NCBI GenBank assembly: GCA_024409025.1
Contig: JAKSUM010000085.1
Coordinates: 1 to 6,197 of the forward strand
Source of the DNA: a bacterium
GTDB lineage: Bacteria > Vulcanimicrobiota > CADAWZ01
Direction: 5' to 3'
DNA length: 6,197 nucleotides
Below are positions 1 to 6,197 of the stretch, piece after piece. Below the pieces are notes generated by a model that made no database searches, had not been told where the DNA came from, and saw only the letters and a program-made list of their open reading frames with translations. A program made the position numbers and the translations under genes. Numbering within the stretch: position 1 is the stretch's first letter; every line of letters starts with the position of its first letter.

Positions 1-1049
1 GCGTCAAGGTTACCGGTTTCCTCACCGACGGCGACCATCTGGGTGACCATGGGCGGGAACATTCCGCTTGATCCGAGAGGTCCGGCAATGCTTTCGCCTT
101 CCCTGATGCTCTCACGGACTTTATTTACGGTATCGGCAATGACTTCGTTTCCTGATGCCTTTCCTACGATTTCAAGAGACTGCATAATCGGAACGCCTGA
201 GCTGAGAAGGGTGCCAAGTGTTCTGCAGAATCTGGAGATGGCGACCTTCTTGTTAAGAAGTCCGAAAACTGGGACATTGAGCTTAAGCGTGTCATACATC
301 CTTCTTCCGACAGGAGTCTTGACGAATCTTGAGAGAAGGAATCCTCCAATGACAAAGAAGACAAGGATGCCGATTATGACGTATATATTCTGGCATGCCT
401 TGGTGATTCCCATAAGAATCTGTGTCGGAAGAGGAAGAGTAAGGTTCATTCCCTCGAAAAGTGTAACGAACGTAGGAAGAATATAAGTAACAAGGAATAT
501 GACGATGCCTATGGCCATGACCAAAATGACACATGGATAAGTAAGAGCAGCCTTTACTTTTTTCTTAAGGCTGAAATCCTTTTCCATAAATCCGGCAAGA
601 CGCTCCAAGACCTCGTCGAGAACGCCGCCCATTTCGCCGGCCTTTACCATGCTTATGTAAAGAGGCGAAAAGACAGAGCTGTGCTTTGCAAGAGCGTTTG
701 AAAGAGTCGAGCCTCCTTCAACATCCTGCCTGACCTGCGTAAGAACCTGCTGAAGAACCTTATCCTCAGTCTGCTCTCCCAAAATATCAAGGCAGCGGAC
801 CATTGCGAGTCCGGCATTAATCATAGTAGCAAACTGGCGGCTGAAAACTGTCAGAGCCTGCTCGTTTACTCCCTTAAGAGAAGAGAACATCGCGCCTTTG
901 CCGGCTCCGTCTTTCTTCTCCTGAATATTGATAACAGTATAGCGGTTATCCTGAAGTTTCTGGGTAGCCACCTGTAAATTTGGAGCTTCGATTCTGTCTC
1001 TTTTTAAACTGCCGCTGGCATCCTTTGCTTCATACATAAAAATTGGCAT
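1..1049 (-). CDS. pilC: Type IV pilus inner-membrane platform protein PilC (3' end outside window)
   Basis: PilC/GspF family platform protein: a polytopic inner-membrane protein on which the PilB and PilT motors dock to assemble and disassemble the pilus. The frame is open to the window edge; 349 complete codons are present, against roughly 400 in the family, so about 50 C-terminal residues, including the last membrane helix, are missing. The N-terminus MPIFMYEAKDASG is typical of the family (xxxYxAxDxxG). The first T2SF domain lies at about 69-190 (FSRQFATMINAGL, then LYISMVKAGEMGGVLDEVLE) and the second from about 270 (SRFCRTLGTLLSSGVPIMQSL, ending MVAVGEETGNLD at the edge). Hydrophobic segments are at about 172-195 and 219-238. 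The start is fixed by GGAGG at 1059-1063, nine bases before the ATG. It is the last visible gene of the pilB-pilT-pilC run. Family assignment is secure; PilC rather than GspF is inferred from the adjacent pilT. Confidence 0.95.
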   Translation of the reverse strand, partial: MPIFMYEAKDASGSLKRDRIEAPNLQVATQKLQDNRYTVINIQEKKDGAGKGAMFSSLKGVNEQALTVFSRQFATMINAGLAMVRCLDILGEQTEDKVLQQVLTQVRQDVEGGSTLSNALAKHSSVFSPLYISMVKAGEMGGVLDEVLERLAGFMEKDFSLKKKVKAALTYPCVILVMAIGIVIFLVTYILPTFVTLFEGMNLTLPLPTQILMGITKACQNIYVIIGILVFFVIGGFLLSRFVKTPVGRRMYDTLKLNVPVFGLLNKKVAISRFCRTLGTLLSSGVPIMQSLEIVGKASGNEVIADTVNKVRESIREGESIAGPLGSSGMFPPMVTQMVAVGEETGNLD

Positions 1050-1058
1050 ACCTAAAAA

Positions 1059-1063
1059 CCTCC
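1059..1063 (-). promoter_or_regulatory. Ribosome binding site of pilC
   Basis: A consensus GGAGG on the minus strand, nine bases before the pilC ATG at 1049. It decides the start, because pilC cannot be sized from a stop codon in this window. The TAG ending a short open frame (1052-1165) falls between this site and the ATG. Confidence 0.85.
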
Positions 1064-1171
1064 GTTAGCCAATATATTCAAATTAATAGTAGTCAAGCGC
1101 AGATGAAAGTCAGAATAATTTTCGGACCGCCGAAGAAAAAACATCAAATCGGCAGCCCGAAACATTAAAAA

Positions 1172-1249
1172 CTATATCTTTGTAAGCTTGGTAACAACAA
1201 GAATTCCCATAGGAACGAGCCACCACCATAAAGATCCGATAACTTCCAT
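1172..1249 (-). CDS. Tiny 25-residue single-span membrane peptide between pilT and pilC
   Basis: A 25-codon gene far below usual annotation cut-offs. Its ATG at 1249 follows AGGAGGTG (1256-1263), the strongest Shine-Dalgarno match in the window, with eight bases between GGAGG and ATG. The product begins MEVIGSLWWWLVPMG, continues with an ILVV stretch, and ends in KLTKI before a TAG at 1172-1174. It has one acidic residue near the N-terminus, a hydrophobic core with three consecutive tryptophans, and two lysines at the C-terminus, which is the layout of a single transmembrane helix. It lies 44 bases after the pilT stop and about 120 bases before the pilC start, in the same direction. I do not recognise a family. 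By position it could be an accessory peptide of the PilT/PilC motor-platform interface, or a leader peptide controlling pilC translation; both are inference. Confidence rests on the ribosome site and amphipathic layout, not on homology. Confidence 0.6.
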   Translation of the reverse strand: MEVIGSLWWWLVPMGILVVTKLTKI

Positions 1250-1255
1250 GGACTG

Positions 1256-1263
1256 CACCTCCT
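1256..1263 (-). promoter_or_regulatory. Very strong ribosome binding site of the tiny gene
   Basis: AGGAGGTG on the minus strand is an extended complement to the 16S rRNA 3' end, correctly spaced before the ATG at 1249. A site this complete in a pilT-pilC intergenic stretch is unlikely to be idle, and it is better than those of pilB, pilT, yqeG and ruvX here. Confidence 0.75.
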
Positions 1264-1293
1264 TTTATTAATTTAATGAAATGAATTTCTTAA

Positions 1294-2397
1294 TTATCTC
1301 TGTCTTCTTCCGGCAGACATTGCATTGTCAATCATTCTGCGGAGATCTTCCGGATGACCGGTTCTTGCGAGAGCCTCTTCATCAGTAATCTGCTTTGAAA
1401 GAACGAGCTCGAGCAGCGACTGCTCCATGGTTCTCATGCCATACTTGGATCCTGTCTGAAGCGTGTTGTAAAGCTGATGGCTCTTGCCCTCTCTGATGAG
1501 AGACTTTACAGCAGGAGTTGCGAGCATTATTTCAACTGCCGGAACTCTTCCTATGCCGCTGGCATGGGGAACGAGCTGCTGGCAGAAGACAGCATCAAGA
1601 ACACCGGCAAGCTGTACTCTGGCCTGCTGCTGCTGATGAGGCGGGAATACGTCAACAATTCTGTCAACGGTCTGTGACGCATCAGAAGTATGAAGTGTTG
1701 CGAATACGAGATGTCCGGTTTCAGCGGCTGTCATTGCTCCGGAAATAGTCTCGACATCACGCATCTCTCCTACGAGAATAACATCAGGATCCTCTCTGAG
1801 AGTTCCCTTGAGGGCATTTGCCCAGCTCTGTGTATCCTGCCAGAGTTCTCTCTGGTTGATCATTGATTTTTTATGAGGATGCACATATTCGATAGGGTCT
1901 TCAATCGTTATGATATGAAGAGCTCTCTCGCTGTTGATCATGTCAATCATGCATGCGATGGTCGTGGATTTTCCTGCTCCTGTAGCTCCGGTAACAAGAA
2001 TGAGGCCGTTAGGCTGCGAAACAACCTGTTCAACCGTCTCAGGAAGATTGAGTTCTTCTCTTGCGGGCACATTGCTGGAAATAGCTCTGAGAGATGCCGC
2101 GACAAATCCTCTCTGACGGAAGATGTTTACCCTGAAACGTCCGAAGCCGCGAACACCGTGAGAACAGTCAAGCTCCCAGGTCTTCTCGAATTTTTCTTTC
2201 TGCTTGTCATTCAGTATGCTGTAAACAAGCCTTTTCGTATCATCAGGCATAAGCCTCGGAAATTCCGTATGGACCAGCTTTCCCGACATTCTGAGAACAG
2301 GGGGAAGTCCTACCGTAAGGTGAAGATCTGAAGCCTTTCTCTCAACAGTTATTCTGAGAAGCTCTTCCATACTTACTTTTAATGTTGATTCAGCCAT
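1294..2397 (-). CDS. pilT: Type IV pilus retraction ATPase PilT
   Basis: Cytoplasmic hexameric ATPase of the secretion-ATPase superfamily that powers pilus disassembly and retraction. At 367 residues it is close to the usual PilT length. The PAS-like N-terminal domain carries the family motif ASDLHLTVGLPPVLRMSGKL (22-41). Walker A is GATGAGKST at 137-145, with alanines where the common form is GPTGSGKST. The Asp box is IITIEDPIEY (162-171), Walker B is VILVGEMRDVET (206-217) with catalytic Glu211, and the His box is TGHLVFATLHTSDA (227-240). AVKSLIREGK (296-305) corresponds to the PilT-specific AIRNLI motif needed for retraction, and there are no paired zinc cysteines as in PilB, so PilT rather than PilB is well supported. 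The start is ATG at 2397 with AGAGG at 2403-2407. It follows pilB by 45 bases without a visible terminator and is probably cotranscribed with it. Closely related PilU-like retraction ATPases are the only serious alternative. Confidence 0.95.
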   Translation of the reverse strand: MAESTLKVSMEELLRITVERKASDLHLTVGLPPVLRMSGKLVHTEFPRLMPDDTKRLVYSILNDKQKEKFEKTWELDCSHGVRGFGRFRVNIFRQRGFVAASLRAISSNVPAREELNLPETVEQVVSQPNGLILVTGATGAGKSTTIACMIDMINSERALHIITIEDPIEYVHPHKKSMINQRELWQDTQSWANALKGTLREDPDVILVGEMRDVETISGAMTAAETGHLVFATLHTSDASQTVDRIVDVFPPHQQQQARVQLAGVLDAVFCQQLVPHASGIGRVPAVEIMLATPAVKSLIREGKSHQLYNTLQTGSKYGMRTMEQSLLELVLSKQITDEEALARTGHPEDLRRMIDNAMSAGRRQR

Positions 2398-2442
2398 GCC
2401 AACCTCTTTTCTGTATTATTTTAAATTAGTAAAATTAAAAAC

Positions 2443-4173
2443 TTATATTTCCTGTCCTTCAATGAATACGACTCTGAGGCATTCCTCTATGGTGGTTATG
2501 CCGTCGAGAACCTTTCTGAGTCCGTCATCAGGCATGGTCTTCATGCCTTCCTCTATGGCGCACTGGCGTATTTCGGCAGACGATGCTCTCTGAAGGATAA
2601 GCGATCTTATTCTGTCAGAAACAATCATCAGCTCATGTATGCCTGTCCTGCCCTTATATCCGGACATCTTGCAGTTGTCGCATCCGCGGCCTTTATAGAA
2701 AGTGATTTCCGAATCAGTGTATGCGGCAAGTCCGAACTTTCTGATTGACTCCATCGGAGGAACATATGCTTCCTTGCAGCTTGGGCAGATGCATCTGGCA
2801 AGTCTCTGTGCAAGGACGCATATTACTGAAGATGAGCAGAGGAAAGGCTCAATTCCCATTTCGGTAAGACGGGTAATTGCGCTTGGCGCGTCATTAGTAT
2901 GAAGCGTCGAAAGAACAAGGTGACCCGTAAGAGCAGCTTCAACGGCGATTCCTGCGGTTTCTCCGTCACGAATCTCACCGACCATGATGATATCAGGGTC
3001 CTGACGGAGGAAAGAGCGAAGGGCTGCGGCGAAGGTCAGTCCGGCCTTCATGTTCTGCTGAACCTGATTAAGTCCCTGAATCTGGTATTCAACAGGATCC
3101 TCAACTGTCATGATATTGACGCCGACAGTATTAAGCCTGTGAAGAATGGAATAAAGCGAAGTCGATTTTCCCGAACCTGTAGGACCGGTAACAAGGATCA
3201 TTCCGTACGGCTTGTCAACCATGTTTTCGAGGCTTGCCTGTACTTCCGGATAGAATCCGAGCTTTCCGAGACCAAGCATCGTAGAACCCTTGTCAAGGAT
3301 TCTCATAACGACCTTTTCGCCATGAACGCAGGGAATGGTAGAGACTCGGAGGTCATATTCCTTGCCGTCATGTTTAAGATGGATCTTTCCGTCCTGAGGA
3401 ATTCTGCGCTCTGCAATATCAAGGTTAGACATAATCTTGATACGGGATACCATCGGGGCCTGAATATGCTTCGGAGGCTGCATGACCTCATGAAGAACGC
3501 CGTCAACGCGATAGCGGACTCTAACGGACTTTACGTCAGGCTCGATATGGATATCGGAGGACTTATCATTAATGGCCTGTGATATGATAAGGTTTACGAC
3601 CCTTACGATAGGAGCCTCATCAACAAGCTCTCTGAGCTGATCGAGAGAGACCTCCTCCTCGCTTGCGTCATCTACTTCCATATCGCCGAAATCAGCAGCG
3701 CTTATGTCCTTTACAGTCTCTTCAACTGCAGCAAGGTCCGTTGAGCCGTACTGACGGGCAATTGCTTTTTTAATTGAATCCTCAGTAGCAATCAAAGTCT
3801 CGATATCATATCCGGTTATAAGGCGGATGTCATCAATCGCAATAATATTAGTAGGATCTACCATGGCAAGCTTAAGAGTATTATCATTAAGCTCGACAGG
3901 AATGACATTATGTCTCTGGGCAAGGTTGTCAGGCACAGCATGTGCAAGCTCAGGATCAATATCCATGTTGTCAAGATCCACGAACGGGACATTGAGCTGG
4001 ACTCCCTGCATCTCCGTAATTTCCTTATCGGAGACGAATCCCATATTAACAAGCACCTTGAGAACGCTGTCTCCGGATTTGGAAGCCTGATCATTCGCTC
4101 TTGCAAGCTGGCGCTCAGTGACGAGGCCGTTCTCGACAAGAAGCTCTGTTATTTCTTTTCTGCGAAAACTCAT
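2443..4173 (-). CDS. pilB: Type IV pilus extension ATPase PilB
   Basis: GspE/PilB family ATPase that drives pilin polymerisation from the cytoplasmic face of the membrane; 576 residues, full length. Residues about 1-145 form the N-terminal MshEN-type region, which in some family members binds cyclic di-GMP. The motor core begins around SSDIHIEPD (205-213). Walker A is GPTGSGKST (330-338), the Asp box IMTVEDPVEY (354-363), Walker B IIMVGEIRDGET (395-406) with Glu400, and the His box TGHLVLSTLHTND (416-428). Cysteine pairs C463/C466 and C498/C501 make the zinc-binding site typical of PilB/GspE; C461 is an extra nearby cysteine. An acidic linker (about 150-182) separates the two halves. The ATG at 4173 has only a weak ribosome site (GGTG region), while the N-terminal sequence MSFRRKEITELLVENGLVTE fits the family start. 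GspE is the alternative name; the following pilT favours PilB. Confidence 0.95.
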   Translation of the reverse strand: MSFRRKEITELLVENGLVTERQLARANDQASKSGDSVLKVLVNMGFVSDKEITEMQGVQLNVPFVDLDNMDIDPELAHAVPDNLAQRHNVIPVELNDNTLKLAMVDPTNIIAIDDIRLITGYDIETLIATEDSIKKAIARQYGSTDLAAVEETVKDISAADFGDMEVDDASEEEVSLDQLRELVDEAPIVRVVNLIISQAINDKSSDIHIEPDVKSVRVRYRVDGVLHEVMQPPKHIQAPMVSRIKIMSNLDIAERRIPQDGKIHLKHDGKEYDLRVSTIPCVHGEKVVMRILDKGSTMLGLGKLGFYPEVQASLENMVDKPYGMILVTGPTGSGKSTSLYSILHRLNTVGVNIMTVEDPVEYQIQGLNQVQQNMKAGLTFAAALRSFLRQDPDIIMVGEIRDGETAGIAVEAALTGHLVLSTLHTNDAPSAITRLTEMGIEPFLCSSSVICVLAQRLARCICPSCKEAYVPPMESIRKFGLAAYTDSEITFYKGRGCDNCKMSGYKGRTGIHELMIVSDRIRSLILQRASSAEIRQCAIEEGMKTMPDDGLRKVLDGITTIEECLRVVFIEGQEI

Positions 4174-4214
4174 GATTACACCAACTTTTTAAAAAATTCA
4201 AAAACAGCACAAAA

Positions 4215-4226
4215 CAGGCATGCCTG
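4215..4226. repeat. 12-base perfect palindrome in the pilB leader
   Basis: CAGGCATGCCTG is fully self-complementary. On the minus strand it begins about ten bases after the predicted -10 element and is followed by TTTT. It could be an operator for a dimeric regulator, or the stem of a small hairpin (extended by A-T and G-U pairs) acting as a weak terminator or attenuator before pilB. The interrupted T-run makes the terminator reading weak. Confidence 0.4.
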
Positions 4227-4237
4227 CTCCAGCCTTT

Positions 4238-4265
4238 TAAATAGCAGATATTTCAATTTTATCAA
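4238..4265 (-). promoter_or_regulatory. Candidate sigma-A type promoter for pilB-pilT-pilC
   Basis: On the minus strand TTGATA (4260-4265, five of six matches to TTGACA) is followed after 16 bases by TATTTA (4238-4243), which carries an extended -10 TG one base upstream. The expected start lies near 4231, giving a pilB leader of about 58 bases. The -10 hexamer itself is imperfect (TAT conserved), so this is a sequence-level candidate only. It would let the pil genes be expressed independently of yqeG. Confidence 0.4.
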
Positions 4266-4273
4266 TATTTATT

Positions 4274-4349
4274 GCCCGCCTCAATTACTTGCGAAAATTC
4301 AGCGGACATGGCATTAATACCCCATCCTCAGGGTCAGGAGTCTTATGCC
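4274..4349 (-). other. Two consecutive imperfect hairpins between yqeG and pilB
   Basis: This lies in the 194-base gap between yqeG and pilB. The hairpin at 4274-4307 pairs GTCCGC with GCGGGC (one G-U), then continues with CT/AG and AATT/AATT around a nine-base loop, with one bulge and one mismatch. The hairpin at 4310-4349 pairs GGCATAA with TTAATGCC (one bulged A) and has an inner TCCT/AGGA helix. Neither is followed by a T-run, so neither looks like a simple terminator. They lie upstream of the candidate promoter, so they would belong to the 3' tail of the yqeG transcript or to a read-through leader. I do not recognise a riboswitch class. Pairings were found by eye. Confidence 0.3.
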
Positions 4350-4367
4350 GCATTACAATAAAATACC

Positions 4368-4979
4368 TTATTGGTTTTTCTTCAAAGTCCTATTTTTTCC
4401 TTCATCAGAAGAATTTGTTTTAGGCGTTTTGATCAGAGGCCTTTCGGACTCCTCGCACAGCTCCTTCAGAACCCCTTTCTTTCTGAATCCCGAGAGAAGA
4501 ATCTTCTCAGCAGTCCTCTGTATAAGGGTTGCATAGAATTCCTTTTTATCAATCGGAAGCACAAGAATCGTCAGAAACCCCATCCTGTTGCCACCAAAGA
4601 CATCAGTAAAAACCTGATCTCCAATGACGACAGTCCTGTCAGGAGGAGAATCAAGAATTTTCAGGGCATCCATAAAGGATTTTTTGCGCGGCTTTATAGC
4701 CCTGAAGACAAACGGAATTCCAAGCATTTCTCCAAAGAACCTGACTCTTCCATGAAGAAGACAGTTAGAGACTATGCATAGCTTGAATCCGGACTCTATC
4801 GCCGTCTCAATCCATTTTTTCACGGAATCGCTCATCGTTCTGGAGCGCCATCCGACCAGCGTATTGTCCAGATCAGGTATAATGGAGTCAAATCCGAGCT
4901 GTTTAAGTTTTTCAAGATTTATGTCCTCAACCTTATTCATGAAGAAATCAGGAAGAAACATATCAAGATCTAAAAACAT
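4368..4979 (-). CDS. yqeG: YqeG family HAD IIIA-type phosphatase
   Basis: Member of the YqeG family of small cytoplasmic haloacid dehalogenase-superfamily phosphatases, common in Bacillota; the physiological substrate is not settled. All HAD motifs are present in 203 residues: motif I DLDNTL (36-41) with nucleophile Asp36 and Asp38, motif II CIVSN (68-72), motif III Lys96 in AIKPRKKS, and motif IV VIGDQVFTDVFGGN (118-131). The opening FLPDFF and the LGIPFVFRAIKP block are characteristic of YqeG. Compared with Bacillus YqeG (about 170 residues) it has an extra polar, lysine-rich C-terminal tail of roughly 25-30 residues. It starts 3 bases after the udk stop and has no recognisable Shine-Dalgarno, so it probably depends on translation of the upstream frame; Met7 is an alternative start. 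No cap domain is visible, as expected for this class. Confidence 0.92.
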   Translation of the reverse strand: MFLDLDMFLPDFFMNKVEDINLEKLKQLGFDSIIPDLDNTLVGWRSRTMSDSVKKWIETAIESGFKLCIVSNCLLHGRVRFFGEMLGIPFVFRAIKPRKKSFMDALKILDSPPDRTVVIGDQVFTDVFGGNRMGFLTILVLPIDKKEFYATLIQRTAEKILLSGFRKKGVLKELCEESERPLIKTPKTNSSDEGKNRTLKKNQ

Positions 4980-4982
4980 ATC

Positions 4983-5603
<621 letters not shown>

Positions 5604-5606
5604 CAG

Positions 5607-5612
5607 CCCTCC
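5607..5612 (-). promoter_or_regulatory. Ribosome binding site of udk
   Basis: GGAGGG on the minus strand ends only three bases before the udk ATG at 5603, closer than the usual five to nine. No better start is available, since the family N-terminus MKNTVIGIAGG begins exactly there and a TGA lies in frame a few codons upstream. Confidence 0.65.
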
Positions 5613-5715
5613 GAATTTTAATGGGAATTTTCAAGGATCGACGGCTCAGCCTTAAAATCCATAAAATTAATATTTCTTCAGAAAACGCCTTTATCCTACA
5701 ATCCGGCAAAAAAGC

Positions 5716-6135
5716 TCAAATTACCGCAGATGCAAGATAATTCTGAAGTATTATCGCTGCGGCTATCTTGTCATTATTCTCTTTTCTCTTGGCACGGGAC
5801 ATGCCTGCATCTATAAGCAGTCTTTCAGCCTCTCTTGTTGAAAGCCTCTCGTCATATTCCGTCACTTTCACTCCGAACGTGGCCGCTATCTCATTCCCTA
5901 TCTCACGGCATCTCTCAGCTCTTGGACCTATAGTCCCGTCCATATTGACAGGAAAGCCTATAACGACATGATCTGAATCATATGACCTTATCAGCTCTCC
6001 AATCTCCTCTATCGCCTTCTTTGTATTTGAAGCATCTATATATCCGACAGGACCCGCCGTTATGCAAAGCGGATCAGTTACCGCCACGCCTATTTTCTTT
6101 CTTCCAATATCAAGGGCAAGTATGCGCTTATTCAT
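5716..6135 (-). CDS. ruvX: RuvX/YqgF family nuclease (putative pre-16S rRNA nuclease)
   Basis: RNase H-fold protein of the YqgF/RuvX family, implicated in 16S rRNA 5' end maturation and proposed earlier as a Holliday junction resolvase. With the ATG at 6135 it has 139 residues, the normal family size. Motifs in order: LALDIGRKKIGVAVTDP (6-22) with the first acidic residue Asp9; VVIGFPVNMDGTIG (57-70); YDERLSTREAE (94-104) with Asp95 and Glu96; and NDKIAAAIILQNYL (121-134) with Asp122. All expected acidic residues are present. A TTG two codons further upstream (6141) is an in-frame alternative, but neither start has a good Shine-Dalgarno and the ATG gives the family-typical N-terminus. It ends in TGA. 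The udk ATG lies 112 bases downstream in the same direction, with no convincing terminator between them. Confidence 0.93.
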   Translation of the reverse strand: MNKRILALDIGRKKIGVAVTDPLCITAGPVGYIDASNTKKAIEEIGELIRSYDSDHVVIGFPVNMDGTIGPRAERCREIGNEIAATFGVKVTEYDERLSTREAERLLIDAGMSRAKRKENNDKIAAAIILQNYLASAVI

Positions 6136-6147
6136 TGGCAAATCTGC

Positions 6148-6176
6148 TACTCAAAATATGTTCAAATATACTCAAA
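6148..6176. repeat. Three near-identical octamers at helical spacing upstream of ruvX
   Basis: On the plus strand TACTCAAA (6148-6155), TGTTCAAA (6159-6166) and TACTCAAA (6169-6176) start 11 and 10 bases apart; the outer two are identical and the middle one differs at two positions. This is about one DNA helical turn per copy, 13 or more bases before the ruvX start. It may be a binding site for a regulator, or AT-rich chance repetition. The end of an upstream gene could also overlap this stretch. Confidence 0.35.
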
Positions 6177-6197
6177 CACATCGAGATATTGTAAGTT

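Noticed and set aside
43..486. 147-codon plus-strand frame
   Set aside because: Antisense shadow of pilC, which shows both T2SF domain signatures across this region.
1098..1160. Small TTCGG/CCGAA hairpins between the tiny gene and pilC
   Set aside because: Stems of only four to five pairs without a T-run; not convincing as a terminator or regulatory element.
1873..2331. 152-codon plus-strand frame
   Set aside because: Antisense to pilT, whose motifs cover the same stretch; no ribosome site or recognisable domain.
2899..3582. 227-codon open frame on the plus strand
   Set aside because: It lies entirely antisense to the conserved catalytic core of pilB; its protein shows no family motif, and its openness follows from pilB codon usage.
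4201..4230. Rho-independent terminator for yqeG
   Set aside because: The stem around the palindrome is short and the T-run is interrupted by GTGCTG; it also lies downstream of the candidate pilB promoter.
4274..4367. Very short frames of 15 and 22 codons in the yqeG-pilB gap
   Set aside because: No good ribosome sites and too short to separate from chance; the region is better explained by hairpin-forming sequence.
4174..4367. Cyclic di-GMP riboswitch before pilB
   Set aside because: Plausible by context, but the conserved core elements of the GEMM-I and type II classes are not present.
6136..6197. 3' end of a gene upstream of ruvX
   Set aside because: Two minus-strand frames stay open to the edge and stop before or just inside ruvX, but about 15 to 20 codons give no recognisable protein.

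Overview
The window is a single-strand block: every gene I can support reads on the minus strand, so transcription runs from high to low coordinates. In that order it holds ruvX (Holliday-junction resolvase-like/pre-16S rRNA nuclease), a broken udk (uridine kinase), yqeG (HAD-family phosphatase), then, after a 194-base leader, a type IV pilus motor set: pilB (extension ATPase), pilT (retraction ATPase), a previously unlisted 25-codon membrane-peptide gene, and pilC (inner-membrane platform), which runs off the low-coordinate edge. The gene content and protein signatures (a YqeG-type HAD protein, a Bacillus-like uridine kinase C-terminus, strong GGAGG ribosome sites, moderate AT-richness) suggest a Bacillota bacterium, perhaps clostridia-like. 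This taxonomic placement is an inference and not certain.

Region by region: 6136-6197 is upstream sequence with three near-identical octamers spaced 10-11 bases apart. 5716-6135 is ruvX. 4983-5603 is a uridine kinase reading frame interrupted by one in-frame TAG at 5226-5228; just before the stop it has also lost a conserved acidic residue of the active site. 4368-4979 is yqeG, only 3 bases after udk. 4174-4367 is a leader with two imperfect hairpins, a plausible sigma-A type promoter and a 12-base perfect palindrome. 2443-4173 is pilB, 1294-2397 pilT, 1172-1249 the tiny gene, 1-1049 the pilC 5' part.

How the genes work together: PilB and PilT are hexameric ATPases that dock on the PilC platform and drive pilus extension and retraction. 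This core supports twitching, adhesion or DNA uptake; no pilin, prepilin peptidase or PilM/N/O genes are inside the window. The tiny hydrophobic peptide, with the best ribosome binding site in the window, sits between retraction motor and platform and is the most interesting candidate for an undescribed component. The three housekeeping-type genes upstream (ruvX, udk, yqeG) probably form a separate or loosely linked transcription unit; the pil genes appear to have their own promoter.
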